From JBFMHP01 sp964557295 (GTDB taxonomy: Bacteria; Pseudomonadota; Gammaproteobacteria; RBG-16-57-12): DNA of 64,000 bases. The DNA lies in assembly GCA_964557295.1 (NCBI GenBank), contig CAZKZP010000005.1:1-64000 (forward strand). The letters run 5' to 3'. Position numbers and translations under genes: made by a program. Below, one piece after another: positions 1 to 7,278 of the stretch (the stretch's first letter is position 1; each line of letters opens with the position of its first letter). The notes under the pieces were generated by a model that was not told the DNA's origin, did no database searches, and worked only from the letters and a program-made list of their open reading frames with translations.

Positions 1-1
1 C

Positions 2-199
2 GTTCAGAACCTGCATGTTAGCCAGCCAAATGATAATATTGCACCAATGCCATATTACTTACCAGATGTAGAAAAAAACGCAGATATAAATGGCAAGCCT
101 TACATTGAGGGTAATATCTATACATGGGAAAACGGCGCAAAAGCCAAACTTGTGAAAGGTAAATGGGCACCCGTACTGCTAAGTAGTGCATGCAAATAA
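2..199 (+). CDS. C-terminal fragment of unknown protein (5' end outside window)
   Basis: An open frame runs from the window edge to TAA at 197-199, giving 65 residues that end in SSACK. Codon use is AT-rich and coherent (many AAT, AAA, TAC codons), as in the other small genes up to 2.9 kb. The fragment is hydrophilic with a short Trp/Lys-containing tail. No family is recognised. It lies directly upstream of an attC-like boundary, so it is probably the last part of a gene cassette. Confidence 0.5.
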   Translation, partial: VQNLHVSQPNDNIAPMPYYLPDVEKNADINGKPYIEGNIYTWENGAKAKLVKGKWAPVLLSSACK

Positions 200-230
200 A
201 TATGGTAAAACATTAAATGTATAACCATCC

Positions 231-341
231 GTTTAACCGGATAGTTTGCAGCGGGGCATTTGCTTTGCTAATTTTACGCCCCGCTGCAAATCACTCCACC
301 GGCATGCCGGCTCCGTTCTGCTGGTTAACTTGGCGTTCGGC
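231..341 (+). repeat. Degenerate attC-like cassette boundary
   Basis: The stretch starts with GTTTAAC (231-237, fits an R'' core) and ends with TTAACTTGGC-GTTCGGC (325-341), close to the usual L'/R' arrangement but with C for A in the R' core. Between them are two strong inverted repeats: TTTGCAGCGGGGC pairing with GCCCCGCTGCAAA, and the palindrome CCGGCATGCCGG. A start codon follows 4 nt later without a Shine-Dalgarno sequence, as is common in cassettes. The L'' half is not convincing, so this is weaker than the two sites downstream. Confidence 0.35.
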
Positions 342-344
342 TTC

Positions 345-941
345 ATGAGCGCACCTCCGCTATTCCGCAAAACGCAGGAGCGCGAATTCTTTGCGCACCA
401 CATGCTGTTACATGCGGCGGAGCTTGAGATCAAGGAAGCGCAGGAGTCGCCGGTTGGCAGGTTCAACAAGTGTTTGGCTGCCATGGTCATGTCATCGCTT
501 GCTATTGAAGCTCTCGCCAATGCTGTCGGCAGCCGGGTAGCCTCCGAATGGTCTGCTTTCGAGAGATTAAGTCCGCTTGAGAAGATCGACTTCCTCGTCG
601 TGCAACTATCCATAGCTTATGACTCAGAAGTCGATCCGTGGCAGACAATTCGATATCTAGCAGGCTTCAGGAATGACATTGCGCATCCGAAGCCTGAGCT
701 TCTACTGGAAGAGCGAGTTCTGCCGGAAGTCGGGCTTGCTAAAACATATTTTGATAGTCCGCAGTCAAGACTTGAGCGGGAAATATCGCTTGGTAATGCC
801 TGCCGAGCGCACGCGGCTGTCCGCACCCTGAAGAAGATTTTGGCTGACAGTTTGCCGCTAGAGAACCAACTCGGCATCTATTGCGATTCGTGGTCGGGAA
901 GTACAGCATATTTGGGGTCAGAGCAAAAACCCCATATTTGA
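345..941 (+). CDS. Hypothetical protein with HEPN-like R-N-x3-H motif
   Basis: A 198-aa soluble, helix-rich protein of unknown family. The frame is open further upstream to 246, but that part lies inside the attC-like stretch, so ATG 345, just after the site, is preferred. Around residue 115-135 there is a GFRNDIAHPKPE segment. The R-N-D-I-A-H order matches the Rx4H signature of HEPN-domain ribonucleases, and the preceding segment (leucine-rich helix, SSLAIEALANAVG) resembles the helical core of HEPN or hypothetical DUF proteins in defence and toxin loci. This is a motif-level resemblance only. No antitoxin partner is next to it. The position between attC-like sites suggests a mobile cassette cargo gene. 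The stop is followed by a GGGGT/ACCCC hairpin (914-938 region). Confidence 0.6.
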   Translation: MSAPPLFRKTQEREFFAHHMLLHAAELEIKEAQESPVGRFNKCLAAMVMSSLAIEALANAVGSRVASEWSAFERLSPLEKIDFLVVQLSIAYDSEVDPWQTIRYLAGFRNDIAHPKPELLLEERVLPEVGLAKTYFDSPQSRLEREISLGNACRAHAAVRTLKKILADSLPLENQLGIYCDSWSGSTAYLGSEQKPHI

Positions 942-972
942 TATTTATGTCTAAGACGTTAGCGATTACACC

Positions 973-1722
973 ATGATTACTTGCAAGCTTACGGGAAAGA
1001 CCGGAAAGGGAATCAAAGCGCACATTGTTCCGAAAGCATTCTACGAAATATCGCCGCAAGAGGATGGTCCCCATAAACTATTGAGCAACACCGAAGGGAC
1101 TTTTCCAAAGAAGCTCCCCGGTGGAATCTACGATAAAACAATAGTAACCATTGAAGGCGAAGCTCACTTTAGGAGCTGGGACGATTATGCGGCTCGCATC
1201 CTGCTCAAAGAAGCCAAGAATCTGGAAGAGATAAGAAACAATCACGAATTAATAGCATGGTCACTACCAAAGTACGACTACCCGTCATTGAAACTGTTTG
1301 CATTGTCGGTGTTGTGGCGTAGCCATGCTGCGGCACATCCCGCTTTCTCAAAAGTGCACCTGGGGCCGCATGAAGTCACTATTAGGAACATGCTCCTCAA
1401 CGGCGATCCAGGAGATGCCGAACAGTATTCAGTGAATATCGTTCGGTGGTTAAGTCACGATTTTGGCCCAGTGTTTATGGATCCATTTCCTGAGAAATAT
1501 GGAGAGGGCGTCAATCACTATCGAATCTACTGCGGACGATATGTTCTGTACGTAAAAGTGGACAAAAGACGCTCAATCCCCGAGTTCCATAACTTCCAGC
1601 TCGGAGCAACAAGCGAGTTGTATTTGATTGCGCGGCAACTAGAAAGGAGCAAAGAATGGCCGATTATGCAACAAATACTGAGGCAAAATGCCGCTAACAA
1701 AGCGGTCAACACAGACGCTTGA
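973..1722 (+). CDS. Hypothetical protein, cassette-borne, C-HI-type N-terminus
   Basis: A 249-aa protein. The N-terminus has a CKLTGKTGKGIKAHIVPKAF segment (residues 4-23), which looks like the start of HNH-like proteins (Cys-x-x-Gly then His-Ile-x-Pro). No second metal-binding Cys pair is visible, so nuclease activity is not claimed. The rest is soluble and unrecognised. The C-terminal residues NKAVNTDA are encoded by the attC site itself (stop at 1720-1722 inside the recombination site), a typical sign of an integron cassette gene that uses the site for its last codons. There is no clear Shine-Dalgarno. The short gap to the previous gene (31 nt) contains GACGTTAGCG, which might be a damaged R' core. 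Confidence 0.65.
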   Translation: MITCKLTGKTGKGIKAHIVPKAFYEISPQEDGPHKLLSNTEGTFPKKLPGGIYDKTIVTIEGEAHFRSWDDYAARILLKEAKNLEEIRNNHELIAWSLPKYDYPSLKLFALSVLWRSHAAAHPAFSKVHLGPHEVTIRNMLLNGDPGDAEQYSVNIVRWLSHDFGPVFMDPFPEKYGEGVNHYRIYCGRYVLYVKVDKRRSIPEFHNFQLGATSELYLIARQLERSKEWPIMQQILRQNAANKAVNTDA

Positions 1723-1766
1723 CCGCGTCGCACCTTCTCTACCGCTCAGGCCCGCCGCTGTTAGGC
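1690..1766 (+). repeat. attC-type integron recombination site
   Basis: CGCTAAC (1692-1698, R''-like) opens the site and GTTAGGC (1760-1766, perfect R' core GTTRRRY) closes it. The interior contains GCGGTCAA pairing with TTGACCGC, and the total length (about 77 bp) is in the normal range. It overlaps the 3' end of the preceding gene and is followed 19 nt later by the next start codon. This fits a cassette boundary read in the plus orientation. Confidence 0.7.
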
Positions 1767-1785
1767 ATAAAAATGGAGATGACAA

Positions 1786-2319
1786 ATGACTAAGCCTTAT
1801 AAATCAATAATATTTATTATGCTCTGGATTAGTTCTAGCCATCTATATGCCGAGTCAAACGGAAAGTCATATATCGACGGAAGCAAGTCATTTCTAGAAA
1901 TAAAAGATACAAACAGGCAAGCAGAAGCATGGGCTATGTGTGCTGCCACTTATGACATTACAGCTGAAATACTTGAGAAATCCAATCCAGCGAGAGCGCG
2001 CCAAATAAAAGATCTAGGTAATGGCGCAGAAATGGCAGTTGCAATGTCTCAAGTTATTAACGATCTTTCAGAAAATATAACACCAGAAAAGTTTAATGCG
2101 GTTTTGACAATGGCCAAGCTATCAATGACAGAACTGCCCAAAACAAGAACCACTATGCTTCTTGCTGAAGCTGAGTCCAATCCTGATAAAAGCACATTTA
2201 TGAGTAATCTAAACGCAACCCTTGAGGTTTGCGTTAAAAACCTAGAAGCACAGCAAATGTATATTGATACATGGCGAGAGCTGGCAAAAAGTGGCTTATT
2301 ACAGTTTAACGAAGAGTAA
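1786..2319 (+). CDS. Exported protein of unknown function
   Basis: A 177-aa protein with a Sec signal peptide (Lys near residue 6, hydrophobic IIFIMLWISSSHLYA, cleavage likely after residue 22). The mature part is alpha-helical and contains two Cys (about residues 52 and 144) that could form a periplasmic disulphide. GGAG is placed 7 nt before the ATG. The gene sits exactly between two attC-type sites, so it is best read as a single-gene cassette. No family is recognised. The AT-rich base composition is unlike the core genes of the window and suggests transfer. Confidence 0.65.
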   Translation: MTKPYKSIIFIMLWISSSHLYAESNGKSYIDGSKSFLEIKDTNRQAEAWAMCAATYDITAEILEKSNPARARQIKDLGNGAEMAVAMSQVINDLSENITPEKFNAVLTMAKLSMTELPKTRTTMLLAEAESNPDKSTFMSNLNATLEVCVKNLEAQQMYIDTWRELAKSGLLQFNEE

Positions 2320-2322
2320 AAT

Positions 2323-2411
2323 GCCATAACAAAAACATCAACACCGACAGTTAACCGCTACGGCCAAAGCAATGCCTCCGCAGTTGCCTTCCGGTTATGT
2401 AGGCGTTATGT
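2323..2411 (+). repeat. attC-type integron recombination site
   Basis: GCCATAAC (2323-2330) and GGCGTTATGT (2402-2411) are complementary outer cores (CATAAC/GTTATG type, as in Vibrio-style sites). Inner arms AGTTAACCG and CGGTTATG also pair, leaving a central loop of about 30 nt. It lies just after the stop codon of the exported protein gene. The spacing of this site and the one at 1690-1766 delimits one complete cassette. Confidence 0.6.
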
Positions 2412-2465
2412 TTCAACAGGGTCATATCGCCGTCGTCCGTCGATCACGAATTCACAGGAGGAATC

Positions 2466-2921
2466 ATGAAAGTTGCTGCTTATCTCATTGCATCAGCTTT
2501 GTTTTTAGCGGGGTGCGCAACTACCTCACCAACACCACCGGCTCAATTAGCGACCGTTCATCTCTGCTACGAATTGGTGACCGGCGATCAAAAACGAGGT
2601 GCTGAGTTTTATCAAGAAATTCAGCGACGAAATGAAAATTGCGACAAATATCAAGGCCAAGTCGCATTAATGATCCAGGCAGAGTCTCAGCGTCGTACAG
2701 CAGCAGCGGCCGCACTTATGTCGTTTAGTGCGGCGCAAAAAGCAAACCAGCAATCTATTGAAGATGCGTACTGGGGGGCCACAAAAGGCACTGCGGCAAA
2801 ACGCACCAATAAATTGCACAAGCCGCACCGGCCTTGGTGGCGTTGTCAATACGACTTGCAAATAAACATGGCCACAGACACATATTTGGGGTCAGCAAGC
2901 CCGGATGGAGCGCAAGCGTAA
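2466..2921 (+). CDS. Small lipoprotein of unknown function
   Basis: A 151-aa protein with a type II signal peptide: MKVAAYLIASALFLAGC, lipobox LAGC, lipidated Cys at residue 17. CACAGGAGG precedes the ATG. The mature N-terminal part has two further Cys (about residues 34 and 58) and an Ala-rich helix. The C-terminus looks altered: the last residues (SASPDGAQA) are translated from a REP-like palindrome and the stop codon falls inside it, so the natural C-terminus was probably replaced when the repeat inserted. It follows an attC-type site and may be another cassette gene. Confidence 0.6.
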   Translation: MKVAAYLIASALFLAGCATTSPTPPAQLATVHLCYELVTGDQKRGAEFYQEIQRRNENCDKYQGQVALMIQAESQRRTAAAAALMSFSAAQKANQQSIEDAYWGATKGTAAKRTNKLHKPHRPWWRCQYDLQINMATDTYLGSASPDGAQA

Positions 2922-2927
2922 TCCGGG
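2881..2927 (+). repeat. REP-like palindrome with short direct repeat
   Basis: CCCGGAT (2900-2906) and ATCCGGG (2921-2927) form the arms of a hairpin of the kind dispersed in many proteobacteria. It is preceded by CATATTTGGGGTCAG (2881-2895), which occurs identically at 907-921 at the 3' end of the HEPN-like gene. GGGGTCAGA strings like this are often remnants around REP-associated transposases; no such transposase is in view. Confidence 0.5.
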
Positions 2928-3063
2928 AAACAGACACCATAACATCAGCGCCAATTTGAACGACTGCATCCAACCGACACGTCATTCCCGGATTTCATTT
3001 CATTCCATCCTGGCTACCTTGCTGCTGTCCATCGTGATCTATATCGCTGCATTTAGGACAAGT

Positions 3064-3093
3064 CCCGGAGCCCGCTCGTAGGCGGGCTCCGGG
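3064..3093. terminator. Strong hairpin terminator after diheme peroxidase gene
   Basis: CCCGGAGCCCGC (3064-3075) pairs perfectly with GCGGGCTCCGGG (3082-3093) around a 6-nt loop. It lies 28 nt beyond the stop codon of the minus-strand peroxidase gene and between convergent units. There is no U-run on either strand, so it may act as a processing barrier or a factor-assisted terminator. Confidence 0.6.
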
Positions 3094-3120
3094 TTGACGG
3101 GCGTTACTCTCAGGGGCCTG

Positions 3121-5286
3121 TCACGGGTTGCCCTGTCCCGACAGCAGCGTGAGCGAGTATTGCACTGGCGGCGCCTTGTGCGGCTTGCGAAAGACCAGCT
3201 TCACATCGACGCTCTGGCCGGGCATCAGGACGCCATCGGGCAAGAACACGCGCAGATACGGATCGCCGGCTTTGCTAACGCCACTGCCGTTGTCCAGCCG
3301 GCTCTCCGACGAAAGATCGCGGGCGATCACGAGCAGGTGGGTGTCTATGATCGACGTACTGTTGTTGGTGATCTTGTAGACATCTTCCTGCTGCTGGCCG
3401 TCACGCCGGGTGTTCGACTCGGCCAGGGCGATGACCGCCTGGGCGGTTACGTCCAGGAACTCGAGTCCCATGTCGCGTCGAGAAAGCGCGTCATTGTTGT
3501 CCTCCGGTAAGCCGCTCAATGGGCGGCCGTCAATGGCAGGCCGGCCGTCACTCTGGCCCGCCGCCACGAGGTCCGGACGGAACTTCGAGTAAATGAAGTC
3601 CGGCGGGCTCAACTGGAACATCCGCGTCGACGACTTGGGATCGTATTTCACGAACGCGGGATCGTAGAGGCCGTTCTCGAGGAAGTCGGTGAGGTCGTCT
3701 ACTTGAGCCTCGGAGAGGCCCAGGCCGCGCGCCGAGCCCGGTCCGCGGGGGAAGGTGAACCGCGCCGTCAGCGTACCTGCGGCGGCGGCCTCCGCGTCCT
3801 GCGGCACACCGGCGTTGAAGTATTGCACCACGTCCTTGACCTTCGTGAACGAGCCGTTGTGGAAGAAGAACCGGGCGTCTTTCACTTGCCGTAAGGTCAG
3901 CACGCGGAACTTGAAGGCGTCGCTGTCACGGCCGGTGATTTCCCGTCTTCCATCATCGCGGAAGTTGGGCTGATTTCTCGCCACGCGATTCAAGGCCTGG
4001 AGCGGGTGGTCGGTGAGCCCGAGGTTGTAGAAGTTCTCTTCCACGAACTGACCGACCCCCGTCACGTCAGGGTCGTTGGGTTGCTTGTTGAGCATCGGGC
4101 CGCTGTGGCACGTGTAGCAGCCCGCGCCGCCATGCTCCGCCTTGGTGAAGAACAGCTTGGCCCCGCGCCGCTGTTTCTCCGTGAGCGCGTTGTTGTCGCC
4201 CGACAAAAACCGATCCCAGGGCGTGTTGCGAGTGACCGTCGTGCGCAGGAAGGCCGCCGTCGCCCGAAAGACGTTCATGTCGTTGATCAGCAGGTTCAAG
4301 TCGCCCGCCGCGTCGGCTTGCTCGGCTTCCTCGGGAAACGCGTCCCGGAAAAGCTTGCGGTAGGTCGCGTACTTCTGTAGTTCGGCGGACTGATCTTCCA
4401 GCATGCGGTGCGCGTCGAGCAGCAAGAGTGCGATGTTTTCCTGCGCGGGATGCTCGAAGGGATTGAGGCCGCCGGGCGAAGCATCGGGTTCGCCCGCGAA
4501 CCCGCCCATCAAGAGGCGGTTGTTGAACGCGGCGCCTATCGCGCCCGGCGCATTACGCGCGACGCTGTCCAAGGCATCCAGCCGGCCCGTTGCCAGCAGC
4601 CTTCCCGGGTCCGGTAGCTTGCGCCCCCGTGCAGGACTGCCCACCGCGAACTCGTAGATGTCCGTGAGCGTCGGGAGCTCGTCCACGAGCGCATCACCGG
4701 GGAAGAGAGGCGTCTGACGAAGCTTCGGGAGGATGGACAGATCGGGCCGCCGGCGCGGAATGAAGTTTCCCTCGGCGTCGGTGTAGTGGCGCCCCTCGCC
4801 GCCCGCCGCGAAGTTCAGCAGCGTGCCGGCCTTCGACGCCGACTCACCCTGGTGACAGGTCGCGCACGACGCGGTCTGCGCCGTGGCGGGAATGCCACCG
4901 AACTCCGGCCGAATTCTGACCATCCGCACCGGGTCGTGGAAGAGCTGTTTGCCGAGGTAACGTTTGGCCTCGGTTATCTGGAAGAATGGATCGGGGCGTC
5001 CATCGGCAAGCCGCGGCTGTGGGAGGTCTTCATCCTTCGCCGGGACCTGCAACTTGTGAATGCCCCCGACTTGCTCGTCGACGAATTGACGCAACTGCGG
5101 GGCCCCGAGACCAGGAGCGTGATCGTCGATAGCGGCCGTGGCCACACCGCACGCCAGTGCAACAGCCATCGCGCTGACAGCCTTGGCCAAAGACCGATGC
5201 CGATACACCTCTGAAAGTCCTTGTCGTTCAATTAACCTAGCAGATCGAAACCTCGGATTGTTCCTCATGTTGGTGACGGTACGCAT
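3121..5286 (-). CDS. Diheme cytochrome c peroxidase-like protein (MauG/CcpA superfamily)
   Basis: A 721-aa exported protein with two c-type heme sites, CATCH (residues 141-145) and CYTCH (390-394), in the two-domain layout of bacterial diheme cytochrome c peroxidases and MauG-like enzymes. It is much longer than the usual 320-400 aa: there is a long insert between the hemes and a roughly 150-residue C-terminal extension. AAGGAG lies 7 nt before ATG 5286, so the in-frame ATG upstream is rejected. An N-terminal charged stretch is followed by a hydrophobic signal segment (about residues 34-52, ending ATAA). The family reduces peroxide or oxidises protein or small-molecule donors in the periplasm; the donor here is unknown. 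The gene stands alone behind a candidate sigma-54 promoter, and a sigma-54 activator gene lies 8 kb away with a duplicated fragment close by. Confidence 0.85.
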   Translation of the reverse strand: MRTVTNMRNNPRFRSARLIERQGLSEVYRHRSLAKAVSAMAVALACGVATAAIDDHAPGLGAPQLRQFVDEQVGGIHKLQVPAKDEDLPQPRLADGRPDPFFQITEAKRYLGKQLFHDPVRMVRIRPEFGGIPATAQTASCATCHQGESASKAGTLLNFAAGGEGRHYTDAEGNFIPRRRPDLSILPKLRQTPLFPGDALVDELPTLTDIYEFAVGSPARGRKLPDPGRLLATGRLDALDSVARNAPGAIGAAFNNRLLMGGFAGEPDASPGGLNPFEHPAQENIALLLLDAHRMLEDQSAELQKYATYRKLFRDAFPEEAEQADAAGDLNLLINDMNVFRATAAFLRTTVTRNTPWDRFLSGDNNALTEKQRRGAKLFFTKAEHGGAGCYTCHSGPMLNKQPNDPDVTGVGQFVEENFYNLGLTDHPLQALNRVARNQPNFRDDGRREITGRDSDAFKFRVLTLRQVKDARFFFHNGSFTKVKDVVQYFNAGVPQDAEAAAAGTLTARFTFPRGPGSARGLGLSEAQVDDLTDFLENGLYDPAFVKYDPKSSTRMFQLSPPDFIYSKFRPDLVAAGQSDGRPAIDGRPLSGLPEDNNDALSRRDMGLEFLDVTAQAVIALAESNTRRDGQQQEDVYKITNNSTSIIDTHLLVIARDLSSESRLDNGSGVSKAGDPYLRVFLPDGVLMPGQSVDVKLVFRKPHKAPPVQYSLTLLSGQGNP

Positions 5287-5380
5287 GTTTAATCTCCTTA
5301 GTTGAATTGAAGTAGTGAGTTGAAACTTGATTTCGTGCCGCTGCCTGCCATCGAAGATGGTTATGCACGTGTACCGAATG

Positions 5381-5395
5381 GCAAGCGCTGTACCA
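5381..5395 (-). promoter_or_regulatory. Candidate sigma-54 (-24/-12) promoter of diheme peroxidase gene
   Basis: Read on the minus strand the sequence is TGGTACAGCGCTTGC: the GG and GC dinucleotides are intact with the exact 5-nt spacer, with one change from TGGCAC-N5-TTGC. The predicted start of transcription is near 5370, about 84 nt before the start codon. Confidence 0.45.
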
Positions 5396-5482
5396 ACATG
5401 CGTTCTGCGCAATAAATGGATTTCAGATCAACAGGGTATGTGTCTCGTGAACAGATCTTGGAGTGGCGGCTGCGGCCGCTCA

Positions 5483-5510
5483 GGCCACAAGTATTTGTGG
5501 CCGGCCACAA
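5483..5510. promoter_or_regulatory. Palindromic upstream activator site candidate
   Basis: GGCCACAAGTATTTGTGGCC (5483-5502) is a perfect 8-bp-arm palindrome, immediately followed by a third half-site GGCCACAA (5503-5510). It lies about 90-115 bp upstream of the -24 element at 5394, the distance typical for enhancer sites of sigma-54 activators. The rest of the 5287-5718 gap contains an inverted repeat CGCTGAA...TTCAGCG (about 5549-5574) and no convincing gene. Confidence 0.45.
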
Positions 5511-5718
5511 CGGGTTGCGGCGGGCCTACCGCAGCGCAAGAGAGGTATTCGCTGAAGAGCGGTTGAAGTTCAGCGTCCATTGATATTGCCGAGCGTAGTG
5601 CGCGAGAGAAGGCGGGAGCGAGGCGGTATTGTGCAGCGGCGATAGTATTCAACCGGAGAAAAATTCTGCATCTTGATTTGAGCGGTAGAGCTGATTGCAA
5701 GGCGTAATGAAACACAGG

Positions 5719-6039
5719 TTAGACGGCCACGATCTGGGCCGCTTCAGCGCGCGTATAGAAACGCTCTCCGCGAAGGAATCCCGAGACGACTGAATTCTTG
5801 ATTCTCGTGACAGCACCCCGCTCTGAGCGCTCAACCACCAACTCATCCGGCAGCCCCTCCAGCAGATGGCAGGGCGCAGCACGTCCGTCGGCGAAGCGTG
5901 AAACGTAATTCCTACCCGTGGCGGTGTCTTGGAATGCCGGGACGAAGCTGTGCGCGCGATTTACTGCGCTTACTCCTGCGGTTCCATCGAAGATTTGGTT
6001 TTCCTGTAACAGGGTGTGCATGGTCAGCGCTTGTTTCAT
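5719..6039 (-). CDS. Conserved small protein, copy A of a duplicated gene
   Basis: A 106-aa soluble protein with a strong ribosome site (GGAGGAG 7 nt before ATG). It is about 92 percent identical to the 107-aa protein encoded at 12168-12491. Differences are mostly conservative (Q12E, V33I, R43K, D65N), so both copies look functional. The sequence has motifs GTAGVSAVNR, SRFADGRAAP and GFLRGERFYTRAEAA, which read like a compact conserved domain, but no named family is recognised. It lies 3' of the sigma-54 activator gene in copy B and next to an activator relic in copy A, so it may be functionally tied to that regulator. Confidence 0.7.
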   Translation of the reverse strand: MKQALTMHTLLQENQIFDGTAGVSAVNRAHSFVPAFQDTATGRNYVSRFADGRAAPCHLLEGLPDELVVERSERGAVTRIKNSVVSGFLRGERFYTRAEAAQIVAV

Positions 6040-6202
6040 GGCGGTACTCCTCCACGCTGGATAACGAATCGAGCGCCCGCGGGCACATCTCGAACGCTTA
6101 GGGCATGCCTTGGCCTTCGCATTCTCCGTGCCATTTATTGTGAAATACGAATATCGTTTTTGTTTCAGAGGATTGGCGGGACGCTCGATGCGGGAGTGGA
6201 CG

Positions 6203-6387
6203 TTAACCCGGATATTTCACCACGAATCTACTGCGGTCGCGTAATCCATTGAATCTACGTGACGTACTCGCTTTTGCCGGTTCGACATAGTGTCGACTAT
6301 GCCTTCACCGTCAAAAGCTCCGTGCGCCCCGAATCTTCAATGCCTTACGCGCCCTCGCTACGATCCGTGGTGAAATATCCGGGTTAA
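6203..6387. mobile_element. MITE with perfect 22-bp terminal inverted repeats
   Basis: Both ends carry the same 22-bp sequence inverted (6203-6224 and 6366-6387), beginning TTAACCCGGATATTTCACC. The 185-bp element has no coding capacity and sits at a TTAA in the duplicated block. The corresponding point in copy B holds a different element. The small size and perfect TIRs indicate a recent non-autonomous insertion. Confidence 0.85.
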
Positions 6388-6574
6388 GGCAGTGCGCAAC
6401 CCCGCGACATATTGCGGATGCCGCAACGGATTACGGATTGGTACGCGTTGAAGGAACGGGGCGCGGATAAACGCTGCGATACCAGAGGCTGGCCCCACTC
6501 TTCCCTCACCCCAGCCCTCTCCCGCCTGCGGGAGAGGGGGAATAAATCATCTCATGAAGAGCTCTGGTGTGAAC

Positions 6575-6654
6575 TCACACTGCGGGTTCGGAGTGTGGCG
6601 TTTGATGCCCAGCTTTTGGATGCGAAAACGTAAGGTGATGGGATTCAATCCCAG
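6575..6654 (-). pseudogene. Relic of the 3' end of the sigma-54 activator gene
   Basis: These 80 bp match the last 27 codons of the activator gene (12960-13040), including the Fis-type helix-turn-helix end and the stop codon. One G is missing near 6600, which breaks the frame. The homology stops abruptly at 6654, where a palindromic dispersed repeat begins. Nothing upstream of this point of the activator gene survives in copy A. Confidence 0.75.
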
Positions 6655-6742
6655 CCCGTATGGCGCAATAATCGAAGGGCATTGCGCCGGATGTTCCACC
6701 ATTCGGCGCAATACGGCTGTCGCCTATTGCGCCCTACGGGCT
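6653..6742. repeat. Dispersed palindromic element (GGCGCAATA type)
   Basis: Ends AGCCCGTATGGCGCAATA (6653-6670) and TATTGCGCCCTACGGGCT (6725-6742) are inverted repeats with one mismatch. The interior has further GGCGCAAT/ATTGCGCC pairs. This repeat type is common in gammaproteobacterial intergenic DNA. It forms the boundary where the activator relic ends. Confidence 0.7.
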
Positions 6743-6858
6743 GTAACTTCTCAAGATAGAAAAGATAATCCGCATCGCGTAGAATATTTCCGCACGATTG
6801 TTGCCGCGCAAAATGATGTGTTGGGTTGGCCGGGAATTACAAATCTGGGTAAACGTGC

Positions 6859-6893
6859 CATTGCTTGCCTCCAGCTTGCTGGTGCAAGCAATG
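6859..6893. terminator. Hairpin downstream of peptide operon
   Basis: CATTGCTTGC (6859-6868) pairs perfectly with GCAAGCAATG (6884-6893). It lies about 90 nt past the stop of the minus-strand precursor gene and could end that operon, though no U-tract follows. Between 6743 and 6983 nothing else is recognised. Confidence 0.3.
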
Positions 6894-6983
6894 CACTCCG
6901 TTCGGAGTCAATTATCAATCGATTCTGATCCTATTGATATTGATGAACGGGTCATCAAGATTCAAGCCGACTTCAAGCGCCGA

Positions 6984-7253
6984 TTAGTCCCGGGGCCACC
7001 CAGCTACAATGTGCCCTCCTACCGTACAATTCATAAATCTATCGCCCCACCAGTAACAGCACCACCCTGTCAAGTCGTCACAACATCTTGTTCCAAAGCC
7101 CCACCACGACTCGCATTCAACCCTGTTGGCCCGCAAGGCGGGCACGACCAAGCTGGCTAGCGGCGATCGCCCTCCCATCATTTTGTATTTGTCTTCCCTC
7201 GTTTGTAACGAAAGGCTTGCGGTAAAGCCAGGCAACTTCACGGTCTTCATCAT
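6984..7253 (-). CDS. Putative precursor peptide 6 (conserved leader, 6 Cys)
   Basis: An 89-aa protein. Its first 25 residues contain KLPGFTASLSLQTREDKY, the same leader type as the five small plus-strand proteins at 9.9-11.9 kb. A VVPAL stretch follows, and the remaining third is rich in Trp and Cys: six Cys, including two CC pairs (TRCCDD and GWCCYWWG). There is no Cys in the leader. GGAG lies 5 nt before the ATG. It directly follows the PatG-like gene (26 nt), making it the last gene of the S8 protease/CGGC/PatG-like operon. A role as a ribosomally made precursor that is cut and possibly modified is inferred from the shared leader, Cys-rich core and protease neighbour. Confidence 0.7.
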   Translation of the reverse strand: MMKTVKLPGFTASLSLQTREDKYKMMGGRSPLASLVVPALRANRVECESWWGFGTRCCDDLTGWCCYWWGDRFMNCTVGGHIVAGWPRD

Positions 7254-7278
7254 CGAATCTCCTGTCGGCTGGTTAGGT

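Larger units (their letters stand above)
5730..6654. repeat. Direct repeat block, copy A
   Basis: From the 3' end of the 106-aa gene through its upstream region and into a relic of the sigma-54 activator gene, this stretch matches 12180-13040 at roughly 90 percent or better. The match is interrupted by a 185-bp miniature element at 6203-6387 that is absent from copy B. The two copies are in the same orientation and enclose the S8/PatG-like peptide locus. Confidence 0.8.
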
